NCBI GenBank assembly: GCA_942493235.1
Contig: OW818676.1
Location: forward strand, 2,666,001 to 2,730,000
DNA length: 64,000 nt
DNA from: ENR-C587 sp942493235
Lineage (GTDB): Bacteria; Bacteroidota; Ignavibacteria; Kapaibacteriales; UBA2268
Direction of reading: 5' to 3'
Shown: positions 51,686 through 60,831 of the stretch, one piece after another
How the letters are laid out: each line of letters begins with the position of its first letter
Position numbering within the stretch: the first letter of the stretch is position 1
The notes under the pieces: generated by a model
Databases searched by the model: none
What the model was told of the DNA's origin: nothing
The model's input: the letters and a program-made list of their open reading frames with translations, nothing else
Program-made: the position numbers and the translations under genes

Positions 51686-54508
51686 ATGGAAGGCACAAAA
51701 GTAAATAGTATAATAATTTTAATTCTATTGATATGCGGGGGGATAGCAGTATCAGAGCTACCACTGTATGCACAGGATAATCAAAACAAAGTATTCCGTA
51801 ATCTCGGTGAAAAGATAAATTCGAAATTTGATGAGTTCTTGCCTAATGTTTATAAAGACACTCTATATTATAGAAAAAACATCAATAAAAAGAAAATATC
51901 AATTTATAAAGTTGAAATTAATAAATATTTATGCACTGACCCATATATAAAATCTTTCGCACCGGACCCAATTCCGATTAATGATTTCAAAGAATCGTCT
52001 GAACCAATAGAAAAGGATTATAAAATTGACCCTTCCGAACCCGATTTCTATAATTATTCAGATAGTATTAGCAGATGGGAACTTCCTAAAACTATGCAAT
52101 ATGGTATTTCAAGCCCATATAACGACTTACATCCGGCTTACGCACCAGACGGCAGCTTTATAGTATTTGCTTCAGACAGACCTGCTGAAGCCGGAGCTGA
52201 CCGAATGAAGCATACTGATTTGTATTTATCTATCCGGAAAAAAGACGGTACTTGGACTGCACCTAAATCGCTTGGCAATAAAATAAATACCGGGCAGAAT
52301 GAAATATCTCCATATATAGCTAAAGACTTTACATTGTATTTTGCTTCTAAGGGCTATAGAAACGGTAGTGCGGAAATGGTGTTTTCCGGTGAAGGTGAAA
52401 ATTTATCGGATATTCAAATAATGGAAAGTAAATATAACTATGATATTATCTCTGTTAAAGCGAATTTTGTTAATGGAAAAGTAAAATACAATTCTATACC
52501 ACAGAAATTAGCTTACCCAATAAATACCGAATGGGATGAAATAGGTCCTACCCTATTTAACGATTCGTTGATAATTTCTTCAAATAGGATTTCATCTACT
52601 GCATGGGGAATTGCTCAAGGTGGTTTTGATATTTACGGTTGGTGCTATGAGGTCTGCCCTTGCGACAGCCAATGCAAGCCGGTAATAGTGTATGGAAAAA
52701 TTAAAGGTACTGCTTTCAAGCATTTACCGGAAGCCGATATTAAAATATATGGCATTGATAAAAATAATCAAAAAGTATTTTTAAAAGACTTGATAGTTGG
52801 CAAAGAAGCAAAATACTCGGTAGAATTGCCATGGCATTGCAATTATTATTTCGAGCTTAGTCATAATTGCAGCAATATCGGAATAATAAAAGATTCTATT
52901 TGCCCGAAAAATCCTTGTAGAGTTGATTCTGTTCAAGAAATTCGCTTGGACTTTGAAATCGATGGTAACTGCCCGGGCAGATTAGCCGAAGACTGTCCGG
53001 ACTGCCCGGATAGATGCTTGCCTTATAATTTTGACGTTGATATAATCTGTGATAAGGACAGTTTGAATTTCGCCGGCGATTTGATTTTAATACAGAATAA
53101 TTTTGAAAAGCAAAGAATTAAAATATATAAACCCGGTAGGTACAAATTCAAAATCAGACAAGAAGACAAACGCACTGACGATATTACTATCCGCTATGAA
53201 AGCGAATGCTTGAGACAGGATCAATATATTGAAAAAAAATACGAGCATAATTGTAATCCTGATTCTATTGATAACTTCAAGTTAATTATGGAATTACCTG
53301 ACCAATGCTGCTCAAATTCCTGCAAGTTTAAGCTAAGCGGCAAAATCAAATGTGAAGACGGAGCTAATATTATTTCTGGAAAAGTCAGTATTATTTCAAT
53401 CAAAGACGGAGGAATATATACTGCCGAGCCAAATTCCAATGGTGATTATGAAGTTACTATTTCTCAATTATCTAATACAGGATTGTTCAAAGTATCTTTC
53501 GGTGAAAACGAATGCAGAAAAGAGTACAAGTTAGTTCATAAATGTACTGCTGGCGATATAAAGAATTTCGACATAGTTATTCCGTCTCCGTGCTGCAAGG
53601 AGTGTAATTCGAGAGTAAATATAGAGGGATTAATCTCTCCCGACAAATATAATTGTACTCTAAGCGGGAAAATCACCGTTATTGATTTGGATAAAAAGCT
53701 CAGATATTCAACTACTACTAATGAATCCGGTAAATTTTCAATTAAAGTAGATTTCTCAAAAAATTATAGAGTAATCTATGAGAACAACTGCACTCAAGAG
53801 AAAATCCGAAAAAATATAAATCTTGAAAAATGTCCTGACCAAGATATAAAAATCTCATTATTATTTGAAGTAAAAGGTCAAAATGACCTGATTGATATTG
53901 CAGGGTTTAATGTTCCATTTTTCGTTACCGGATATTGGAAGCCAAACACAAAGAATAACTTGTTTGAGCTATTAGAAAAATTCAATAATCCGAATTACGG
54001 CAAGGGCAGCACTTGCTGCATTAATGACCCGGCAAGTGATTTCGACGAATCCTTTAATAAAATCAACTATTTGGAATACTCTGACTCTGTTACGAAAATA
54101 ATTAAGCAGACAAAAGATTTTGTGATTAATAAGATTAAAACTATAGAATGCGGATGTGAAAATAAACCCGACAAAATCAGGATAGTATTCACCGGATATT
54201 CTGACAATCGTGATATTGAATGTGAATGTATTTATTCCGAAAATAGCATTAACGAGTTCGGAATTATAATCGATAAAGGCGACGCTATAAATAATTATAC
54301 TTTATCTGAATTAAGAGCATACTATACCGCAAAGGAAGTACTAAATCTATTACAAAACAATGAAATATATAATCAATATGCTGATTTAATCGAAGTAGTA
54401 GCAATAGGAGCCGGTGAAAGCATTGATAACGAAAAAGCAGATAAAATCAAGCGAAGCGTTGAAATCAATTTCGAAACCATATTCAATAATTACTATGGAA
54501 AACGATAG
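51686..54508 (+). CDS. Secreted PD40/Cys-rich protein with OmpA-like C-terminus
   Basis: A 940-residue exported protein. A signal-like hydrophobic start (VNSIIILILLICGGIAVSEL) is followed by a PD40/TolB-type beta-propeller region (about 140-330: DLHPAYAPDGSFIVFASDRP, and later DEIGPTLFNDSLIISSNR). Then comes a Cys-rich set of carboxypeptidase-regulatory-like modules (about 330-760, with CPDCPDRCLPY and CCKECNS). At the end is an OmpA-like fold (about 820-935: RIVFTGYSDNRD, LSELRAYYTAKEVL, VVAIGAGES) that should bind peptidoglycan. It fits the envelope proteins with PD40-OmpA order that go with type IX secretion in this phylum. Cys count is unusual. Confidence 0.75.
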   Translation: MEGTKVNSIIILILLICGGIAVSELPLYAQDNQNKVFRNLGEKINSKFDEFLPNVYKDTLYYRKNINKKKISIYKVEINKYLCTDPYIKSFAPDPIPINDFKESSEPIEKDYKIDPSEPDFYNYSDSISRWELPKTMQYGISSPYNDLHPAYAPDGSFIVFASDRPAEAGADRMKHTDLYLSIRKKDGTWTAPKSLGNKINTGQNEISPYIAKDFTLYFASKGYRNGSAEMVFSGEGENLSDIQIMESKYNYDIISVKANFVNGKVKYNSIPQKLAYPINTEWDEIGPTLFNDSLIISSNRISSTAWGIAQGGFDIYGWCYEVCPCDSQCKPVIVYGKIKGTAFKHLPEADIKIYGIDKNNQKVFLKDLIVGKEAKYSVELPWHCNYYFELSHNCSNIGIIKDSICPKNPCRVDSVQEIRLDFEIDGNCPGRLAEDCPDCPDRCLPYNFDVDIICDKDSLNFAGDLILIQNNFEKQRIKIYKPGRYKFKIRQEDKRTDDITIRYESECLRQDQYIEKKYEHNCNPDSIDNFKLIMELPDQCCSNSCKFKLSGKIKCEDGANIISGKVSIISIKDGGIYTAEPNSNGDYEVTISQLSNTGLFKVSFGENECRKEYKLVHKCTAGDIKNFDIVIPSPCCKECNSRVNIEGLISPDKYNCTLSGKITVIDLDKKLRYSTTTNESGKFSIKVDFSKNYRVIYENNCTQEKIRKNINLEKCPDQDIKISLLFEVKGQNDLIDIAGFNVPFFVTGYWKPNTKNNLFELLEKFNNPNYGKGSTCCINDPASDFDESFNKINYLEYSDSVTKIIKQTKDFVINKIKTIECGCENKPDKIRIVFTGYSDNRDIECECIYSENSINEFGIIIDKGDAINNYTLSELRAYYTAKEVLNLLQNNEIYNQYADLIEVVAIGAGESIDNEKADKIKRSVEINFETIFNNYYGKR

Positions 54509-54555
54509 CAGCACAGTGATAGAGTTTCAATACAAATAATTCTTAAAATCAATAA

Positions 54556-54957
54556 TTAGTTTACACCGTTTTTCGAATACGGTTTTAAAGCGGATATTAT
54601 TGATAAAGCATTTTCAAAACCGGATTCGACTGTCTTTATGCTTGTTATCCCGTCGTAATATCCATCAAGATGCAAAACATTATAAGCATTATTTAAGTCT
54701 TTGAGTAGTTTTTTATCAATTTTTGCTAAATTAGTCTGATAAAATTCAATTGCTTTTCTGCCTCTTTTTTTAGGAATATTTTTAATATCAAACAAAAAGT
54801 CTAACGCAAATAAAACACCTGAATATGCTGTTCCGCAGGCAATTTTGACATATTTCTCATCAACATAAAACCTATCTTCTTTACCTGCAGATTTTAATAT
54901 TTCGGTAGCATTATCAAGATAACGCATTGCTTCTTTATATGGGTCTTCATACTTCAT
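54556..54957 (-). CDS. DUF5618-like protein (HEPN-like)
   Basis: A 133-residue helical protein, MKYEDPYKEAMRYLDNATEI at the start, VKIACGTAYSGVLFALDFLF at about 52-71, and NAYNVLHLDGYYDGI at about 92-106. The pattern is that of DUF5618, a small family from the Bacteroidota thought to resemble HEPN four-helix bundles; no catalytic RX4-6H motif is present. It stands alone, with no toxin-antitoxin partner next to it. Confidence 0.7.
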   Translation of the reverse strand: MKYEDPYKEAMRYLDNATEILKSAGKEDRFYVDEKYVKIACGTAYSGVLFALDFLFDIKNIPKKRGRKAIEFYQTNLAKIDKKLLKDLNNAYNVLHLDGYYDGITSIKTVESGFENALSIISALKPYSKNGVN

Positions 54958-55409
54958 AAATAACCGTAATTATTTTATTACTTAAAGCATTAGTGACGAA
55001 AACTTTAAATTAATATTGAAGATTGATTTTATTTATAAAAACAAAATTTCAGCTCGATATTTCAAGTTATTGGTTCTACACTATTATGAGCTTATTGTAT
55101 TGGTGGTTGGAGGCAGGGAATTAATTTGAAATATACACGTCATCATACAACGCACTACCTAATGTGGCTCAAACGTGTATCCCCTGTTTTTTGATATTAA
55201 TTTTTCCCATCTTAAAACATGGAAAAACCATATTATTAGAACTCAATACGAGAGAATGACAAAATCAAACCATATTATTTTATCCTAAATCCAATCAATT
55301 GCATCTAACATAAAAATATTATGCTCTGAAAAAAATATATTTTTGTTTATTCGTCCCTTATATATTGAATTTTAAATTGAACGTTTTTTAAGAATAATGG
55401 AGTTATTTA
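54958..55409. other. Intergenic region upstream of pckA
   Basis: A 450-bp divergent spacer. A box TATTTTTG at 55338-55345 could be the -7 element of a pckA promoter. ATACACG near 55132 and CGTGTAT near 55173 form a weak inverted pair. Otherwise nothing recognised. Confidence 0.45.
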
Positions 55410-57017
55410 ATGAAGACACTAAGTGCATTGCCGAATGCTGTACCCGGATTAGAATATTTGGGTTTATCAAATGTTAAAAAAGTGTATTGGAACCATAATA
55501 CACCCAAATTATATGAAGATGCAATTAAGAATAAAGAAGCTATTATTTCTCACTTAGGACCGCTTGTAGTCAACACCGGCAAGATAACCGGCCGCTCTCC
55601 TAATGATAAATATGTAGTAAAAGACGAATTTTCTGCCGATAAGGTTAACTGGGGGAAGACAAATGTACCTTATGAACCACATAAATTCGATATGCTTTTT
55701 GAAAGAGTTAAAGCATATTTACAAAACAGAGAACTATATATAGAAGATGCTTACGCCGGAACAGATGATAATTACAAATTGCCTATAAGAGTAATTACTC
55801 TTTATGCTTGGCAAGCACTCTTTGTACGTAATATGTTCATCAGATTTAAAGATAGAGAAGCTTTAAAAGGCTTTTCACCCGAATTTACTGTGATAGCAGT
55901 ACCAAATTTCTTGGCTAATCCCATATTAGATGAAATTAATTCCGAAACATTCATTATGATTAATTTCACTAAAAAAATTGTATTAATAGGCGGTACTCAC
56001 TATGCCGGTGAAATCAAAAAATCAATTTTTACTGTTATGAATTATATTCTTCCATTAAAAGGCGTTATGGGTATGCACTGTTCAGCTAATGTCGGCAAAG
56101 ACGGTGATTCTGCGTTGTTATTCGGTTTATCCGGTACAGGTAAGACTACTCTATCGGCTGACCCGAACAGAGCTTTAATCGGTGATGACGAACACGGCTG
56201 GAGTGAAAACGGTATCTTTAATTTCGAAGGTGGCTGCTATGCTAAGGTAATTAGATTGTCTGCCGAAGCCGAGCCTGAAATATGGGAAACTACTCGCAAA
56301 TTCGGCACTATTTTAGAAAATGTCGTTCTTAATGATGAGACAAGAATGGTTGACCTATATGACGACTCTATGACTGAAAACACCAGAGCTTCATATCCGC
56401 TAACTCACTTATCTAATATTGTTACCGATGGTAAAGGCGGGCATCCGAAAAATATTATTTTCTTAACTGCCGATGCTTTTGGCGTGTTACCTCCGATTTC
56501 CAAATTAACTCCTGAGCAGGCAATGTATCAATTCCTATTGGGCTATACTGCAAAAGTTGCCGGAACAGAAAAAGGTATTACCGAACCTCAAGCTACATTC
56601 TCTACTTGCTTCGGTGCTCCGTTTATGCCTTTGCATCCGAGCGTATATGCAAATATGCTTGGCGAGAAAATTAAAAAGCACAATGTAAAATGTTGGTTAG
56701 TTAACACCGGCTGGACAGGTGGACCTTATGGCGAAGGTCATCGAATTTCTATTAAGCACACAAGAGGATTATTAAATGCTGCTTTAGAAGGCAAATTGGA
56801 TAATGTCGAATATTGGATAGACCCAATCTTCGGATTGAGTGTTCCTTCTAAGTGTGAAGATGTGCCTACCGAGATATTAAATCCTAAAAACACTTGGACT
56901 AATAAAGACGCTTATGATATTAAAGCTAAAGATTTAGCCTCAAGATTTAAAGAGAACTTCAAGCAATACGACGCTTATGTAAATGATGATATTAGAAAAG
57001 CGGCTCCCCTTGCTTAA
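55410..57017 (+). CDS. pckA: Phosphoenolpyruvate carboxykinase (ATP)
   Basis: Decarboxylates and phosphorylates oxaloacetate to PEP with ATP, the gluconeogenic step. The 535-residue protein has the kinase-1a P-loop GLSGTGKTTLS (about 247-257), the substrate site GRSPNDKYVV (about 60-69), metal-binding GDDEHGWSENGIFNFEGGCYAK (about 266-287), and the adenine-site block NTGWTGGPYGEGHRISIKHTR. GGAG precedes the ATG. A strong terminator follows. Confidence 0.97.
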   Translation: MKTLSALPNAVPGLEYLGLSNVKKVYWNHNTPKLYEDAIKNKEAIISHLGPLVVNTGKITGRSPNDKYVVKDEFSADKVNWGKTNVPYEPHKFDMLFERVKAYLQNRELYIEDAYAGTDDNYKLPIRVITLYAWQALFVRNMFIRFKDREALKGFSPEFTVIAVPNFLANPILDEINSETFIMINFTKKIVLIGGTHYAGEIKKSIFTVMNYILPLKGVMGMHCSANVGKDGDSALLFGLSGTGKTTLSADPNRALIGDDEHGWSENGIFNFEGGCYAKVIRLSAEAEPEIWETTRKFGTILENVVLNDETRMVDLYDDSMTENTRASYPLTHLSNIVTDGKGGHPKNIIFLTADAFGVLPPISKLTPEQAMYQFLLGYTAKVAGTEKGITEPQATFSTCFGAPFMPLHPSVYANMLGEKIKKHNVKCWLVNTGWTGGPYGEGHRISIKHTRGLLNAALEGKLDNVEYWIDPIFGLSVPSKCEDVPTEILNPKNTWTNKDAYDIKAKDLASRFKENFKQYDAYVNDDIRKAAPLA

Positions 57018-57087
57018 TTATTTAATTTAAAGGCAGTATCTATAAAAAGCCTTTTACCAAACTGCAATATTAATTATTATTTCAATC

Positions 57088-57111
57088 AACCCCACGCTTC
57101 AGCGTGGGGTT
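57088..57111 (+). terminator. Rho-independent terminator of pckA
   Basis: Perfect 11-pair stem AACCCCACGCT/AGCGTGGGGTT with a two-base loop, followed by TTTTG. It starts 70 bases after the pckA stop. One arm is echoed near 16508. Confidence 0.88.
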
Positions 57112-57145
57112 TTGCAAATAACGTACTTGTATCTCCATTTGTAAA

Positions 57146-57306
57146 GCAGAGCCTGACTAAAATTTGTCATTAACAGGTACCTTTACAGTTGCACTGTAAT
57201 TGTAGAGGTAATGACACAAAGTAAAATAGTCATTCTTAACAAAGTGAAGAATCCAGAAAAATCTATATGTTCATAATTCTGGATTCTTCTTTACACTCAG
57301 AATGAC
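57146..57306. repeat. MITE-like repeat (copy 4, disturbed)
   Basis: The left end GAGCCTGACTAAAATTTGTC lies at 57146, followed by about 60 bases of extra sequence. The core hairpin then runs from GTCATTCTTAACAAAGTGAA at 57229 to CTCAGAATGAC at 57306. The right outer end is missing because the flotillin gene ends at 57326. The extra bases and lost end suggest a second insertion or a deletion inside an older copy. Confidence 0.6.
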
Positions 57307-57325
57307 GATTTGGCTATATTATTTG

Positions 57326-58675
57326 TTACTCTTTTTCTTCCGATTCTTTTGTACCGGTCATGGCTTTTAGTATATCTACTCCGGTTACTGTTTTAATTGT
57401 TTCGCTTAGTTGAGCGATAGAGCCGGGTATTTGATTAACTAATCTTGAGAATGAACCATTCTCTGAGCTATTACCACCACTGTCAACCATAGTTAATTTA
57501 TCAATCTTAATGCCGTTTAGAGTACCGGTAAGTGATTCGATAATCTTAGGCAACATTACAAGTGTATAAATCTTCTCGGAATTACTACCGGCATCGGCAA
57601 ATGCCAGCATATTTTGCTTTAACACATTGAGCTGAGCTTCACCGTCGGCAATTATCTGCGATGCGTGACCACGAGCTTCAAGCTCGTAAGCTTCTTTTTT
57701 AGCTTTAGCCGGTTCGATAACATCCGCGATTAATTTTTTCTGCTGTAATATAATTCTTTGGGCTTCGAGCTCTTGCTCAAATAGAACTTGGGCTTTTTGC
57801 CCGGCAACTATGGCTTCTTTTTCTTTAATAACAGCATCTTTTTCAAGTTCTGCTTTTTTAATTCTCAAGTTGTTATTTTCGATTTCGATTAATTGATTTG
57901 CACGCGTTTTAGCAATTGCAACATTTTGCTGAGATTCAATCTGAGCAGTTTCGATTTCTTGTTTAGAGCGGGCTTTTGCTGTTTCTGCTTTTTGCTTTGC
58001 GAGAGCCTCGGCTTCTTCTGCTTCGGCTTGTCTGTCTGCTTCGGCTTTTTTAGCATTAGAGACTACTTCGGCAGATTTCATTCTACCGATAGAATCCATA
58101 TATCCTCTGTCGTCAGATATATTAGTGATTTTTAAAGTATCTAACTGAATACCGAGCTTCTGCAAATCAATATCTGCTTCATCCATCAATACTTCGGCAA
58201 ATTTCATTCTGTCTTCGTTGACTTCTTCGGGCGTAAGCGAGGCAAGCACTCCGCGTAAGTTACCTTCTAATGTTTCCTTAGCAATTTTTTGAATTTCAGC
58301 TTCTGTTCTTTGCAAAAACCTTTCTACGGCATTACCGAAAGTTGGCTCTTTTGAATCAATTTTAATATTTGCTATTGCATCTACTGCCAGCGGAATACCA
58401 CCTTTGGAATACGCATTTTGAATACTTAACTCTAAAGGTATTGTTTCAAGTGACATTTTTGCGGCTTTTTCAAGAAACGGAAGCCTAACAGCACGACCAC
58501 CGCGAATTATTCTATAGCCGACTATAGAACCGTCCGGGAGTGACCTTTTACGACCGGATAGAATTACTACTTCGTTAGGTTGGGCAATTAATAACAGCCT
58601 TGATATTGCTATTAAAATAATAAATATTGCAGCAAGTGCTATACCTGCTAATACAAAAACTCCTTCAACTTCCAT
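57326..58675 (-). CDS. Flotillin family protein (FloT/YuaG-like, SPFH)
   Basis: A 449-residue membrane scaffold protein. An N-terminal hydrophobic hairpin (about 5-30: FVLAGIALAAIFIILIAIS) anchors an SPFH domain (about 35-200), followed by a long Ala/Glu/Lys-rich coiled coil (about 200-350) and a Gly/Ser-rich end. It organises membrane domains with the partner NfeD. The NfeD-like gene is 17 bases upstream on the same strand, so it is a yuaF-yuaG-type operon. Confidence 0.92.
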   Translation of the reverse strand: MEVEGVFVLAGIALAAIFIILIAISRLLLIAQPNEVVILSGRKRSLPDGSIVGYRIIRGGRAVRLPFLEKAAKMSLETIPLELSIQNAYSKGGIPLAVDAIANIKIDSKEPTFGNAVERFLQRTEAEIQKIAKETLEGNLRGVLASLTPEEVNEDRMKFAEVLMDEADIDLQKLGIQLDTLKITNISDDRGYMDSIGRMKSAEVVSNAKKAEADRQAEAEEAEALAKQKAETAKARSKQEIETAQIESQQNVAIAKTRANQLIEIENNNLRIKKAELEKDAVIKEKEAIVAGQKAQVLFEQELEAQRIILQQKKLIADVIEPAKAKKEAYELEARGHASQIIADGEAQLNVLKQNMLAFADAGSNSEKIYTLVMLPKIIESLTGTLNGIKIDKLTMVDSGGNSSENGSFSRLVNQIPGSIAQLSETIKTVTGVDILKAMTGTKESEEKE

Positions 58676-58692
58676 AATTTTACTCCAAATAG

Positions 58693-59310
58693 TTAAAAAT
58701 CTGCTGAAACAATATATGCAGTGTTACTTTTTATATCGGTAATTAAAACTTTTTCTCTCATTTTAAATTGCTCAATATCCGTACTTTCGTCTATTACGGC
58801 ACTAAGCTCTATACTTTGACCTTTGCATTGGGTCTGCACTTTTCCTCTTCCGTTTTTATTTATGTTAATGGTTACAATTGCCTGTTTACCGATTAATTCC
58901 GATAAATCTAATGACTGACCGCTTTCTGATTCGGCTAAATATTTCATTAATTTATAGCCGAACCAACCCGCAAATCCTCCCATTGCTATCGAAGATAAAA
59001 ATGTAATAAAAGGAATAAATGATAAGTAACTCAGTACAGTGCCGGTTAGCCCGAAAAATGCAGTGAAATATACTATATTGCGAAAGCTGACTAACTTAAC
59101 AGAGTCTGCCGTATCATTTTTGGAAATCTCCGTATGCTGTACATCTATATGAGAGAGTGAACTGTCTGAATGTATATCAAGACTGTGCCCGGTCTCTGTG
59201 TGCAAATCCAAATGTCCGTGAACATCTGTGCTCTGGTCTCCACCGGCAAATAGTGAAAATCCGAGCAGTCCGCCGCCCAGTATTAAACAAAATAGATATA
59301 GCTCAAACAT
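58693..59310 (-). CDS. NfeD-like membrane protein (YuaF-type)
   Basis: A 205-residue protein with three membrane segments (about 1-20, about 75-95 and about 98-118) and a C-terminal OB-fold (about 140-205: IGKQAIVTININKNGRGKVQ, then REKVLITDIKSNTAYIVSAD). The acidic, His-rich segment at 27-60 (STDVHGHLDLHTETGHSLDI) between the first segments is unusual and could bind metal. It is the NfeD partner of the flotillin gene. Confidence 0.87.
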   Translation of the reverse strand: MFELYLFCLILGGGLLGFSLFAGGDQSTDVHGHLDLHTETGHSLDIHSDSSLSHIDVQHTEISKNDTADSVKLVSFRNIVYFTAFFGLTGTVLSYLSFIPFITFLSSIAMGGFAGWFGYKLMKYLAESESGQSLDLSELIGKQAIVTININKNGRGKVQTQCKGQSIELSAVIDESTDIEQFKMREKVLITDIKSNTAYIVSADF

Positions 59311-59515
59311 TTTATTCTCCGGTCTTTCTCAAATAGAAAAAATAAAATTAAGTAATTTAGAATTAAAAACCAAATCTTAAATCATTTTCTACTTGAAATA
59401 ATATTTTTAATTCCAATTATTGATATTAGACCCGTCGATTTGTATTGCCCCAAATTAAGCCACACTCCGACTTTGAAGAATTATTACTAAAGATTAACAA
59501 TCGGTTTATAGGTTC

Positions 59516-59809
59516 TTCGCTATTATATGTGGGTAAGCAAATTAAGAAATCTTTCTTACAACAGCGTTAGCTGTTGAACATCGGTAATAAACATTGTTTA
59601 GTCCCCACACTCTTTCTCCCAGTTTTGTTGTTAAAACAAGAGAGTGGTGTTGGTGTATCTCATTATGTTACCGATGTTTAACTCCTACCGGAGTTAAGAT
59701 ATTAAATCATTGATGTTTATCAAATAATATATCCAAAATCAATATTTGATATATTAAGGTTATGATTATACTAATAATAAATATTTGTTAACCCACTTAA
59801 AATAGCGAA
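59516..59809. repeat. MITE-like element, copy 2 (294 bp, inverted relative to copy 1)
   Basis: Ends TTCGCTATTATATGTGGG and CCCACTTAAAATAGCGAA mirror those of copy 1. Read from the opposite strand it follows copy 1 base by base through the palindromes AACTCC-GGT-AGGAGTT and CAACAGC-TAAC-GCTGTTG, with scattered substitutions. Its right end abuts the sequence encoding EEITEINEF-like residues of the HNH-type pseudogene, so it is inserted in that gene. Confidence 0.82.
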
Positions 59810-59867
59810 ACTCATTTATCTCTGTAGTTTCTTCAATGGGCTTATTTGAAAATTTTGCAATTAATAG
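59810..59867 (-). pseudogene. HNH-type nuclease gene, internal fragment beyond the IS
   Basis: Continuing the minus-strand frame across the IS, the eight duplicated bases are followed by codons for LLIAKFSNKPIEETTEINEF, which extends the N-terminal fragment at 62585-62877 directly (ELLIA then KFSNKPIE). It is then cut off by the MITE. The rest of the gene, including any HNH motif, is not seen on the far side. Confidence 0.72.
59860..59867. repeat. Target site duplication, left copy (ATTAATAG)
   Basis: ATTAATAG lies directly before the IS left end TGTCC and again at 62585-62592 directly after its right end TCCA. An 8-bp duplication is within the IS21-family range and shows the insertion is a simple transposition. 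Confidence 0.88.
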
Positions 59868-59993
59868 TGTCCATTTCGGACAAAGGGTACCAGGTGTTTC
59901 GCTCAAAGGGTACCACTATAGCCAACCAAAAATTCAATACAAAAATAATAAATTCTTACCTCTTGTAGCATCTTTTTTTCTTATATTTTCTTT

Positions 59994-60704
59994 CTAAGCG
60001 AAAGGCCCTTTTAATTCCAATTTGTAAGCATTGTGAACTAATCTGTCGAGAACGGCATCTGCAATAGTAGAGTCATCAATCAGATCGTGCCATTTGCTAA
60101 TTGGCAACTGTGAAGTAACAATAGTCGCCCTCTTACCATATCTGTCTTCAATGATTTCTAAAAGGTCGAGCCGATTTTGAGTGTCAAGTTTAGCAAGCCC
60201 AAAATCATCAAGAATAAGCAAATCCTGACGTGCAATTTTTTCAATTTCTTTGATATAAGTATTGTCAGAACGTCTCATTTTCAAGCTACTTAGCAGTTTT
60301 GATAAATTGTAATAAACTGTTTTGTATCCCATAAAGCAAGCTTGATTTCCCAGAGCAGAGGCGATATGACTTTTACCAACTCCCGTTGCTCCGGTAATAA
60401 TAATATTTTCTTTCTTTTCAATAAAATCACAACTTGCAAGCCTTAAAAAAGTGTTACGGTCTAAGTTCCTTTCTGTATTGCAATTTACTTCTTCAGTGCA
60501 AGATTGATAGCGGAACTTTGCCGTTTTAATAAGATTTTGTAATTTCTTGTTTTGCCTATCGTCCCACTCGGATTGCACTAAATAATTGACTAATTCATCG
60601 TTTGTCATTTCCTGACTTGCTCTACTTGTAAGCAATACTTCGTAAGCTCTTACTATACCGTATAGTTTCATCTGGTTGAGCTTTGTAATTGTTTGATTTT
60701 GCAT
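59994..60704 (-). CDS. istB: IstB-like ATP-binding protein of IS21
   Basis: A 236-residue AAA+ ATPase that assists the IstA transposase and gives target selection. Walker A GATGVGKS is at 105-112 and Walker B LLILDDFGL at about 151-159, with a C-terminal ATIVTSQLPISKWHDLI sensor region. Its start lies 127 bases downstream of the istA stop, a wider gap than the overlap often seen, but both frames are intact. Confidence 0.95.
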   Translation of the reverse strand: MQNQTITKLNQMKLYGIVRAYEVLLTSRASQEMTNDELVNYLVQSEWDDRQNKKLQNLIKTAKFRYQSCTEEVNCNTERNLDRNTFLRLASCDFIEKKENIIITGATGVGKSHIASALGNQACFMGYKTVYYNLSKLLSSLKMRRSDNTYIKEIEKIARQDLLILDDFGLAKLDTQNRLDLLEIIEDRYGKRATIVTSQLPISKWHDLIDDSTIADAVLDRLVHNAYKLELKGPFA

Positions 60705-60831
60705 TTTTAATTTCCTATTGTAATTGATTTATGCTTTAAATAATATTTATTGTAATTGTATTATCATTGTCGAATATTTAATTTTTTCGCGAGATATAAG
60801 TGTTTATATACTATGTACTTTGTAAATATCC

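Larger units (their letters stand above)
59311..59993. other. Intergenic region holding a MITE, a gene remnant and the left end of IS21
   Basis: About 200 bases of AT-rich DNA upstream of the NfeD-like gene come first, then the element at 59516-59809, then about 50 bases of HNH pseudogene (59810-59867), then the IS left end. No other gene is seen. Confidence 0.5.

Noticed and set aside
54958..55409. Riboswitch or RNA gene upstream of pckA
   Set aside because: Only a weak ATACACG/CGTGTAT pair with a long loop was found; no known riboswitch core could be matched.
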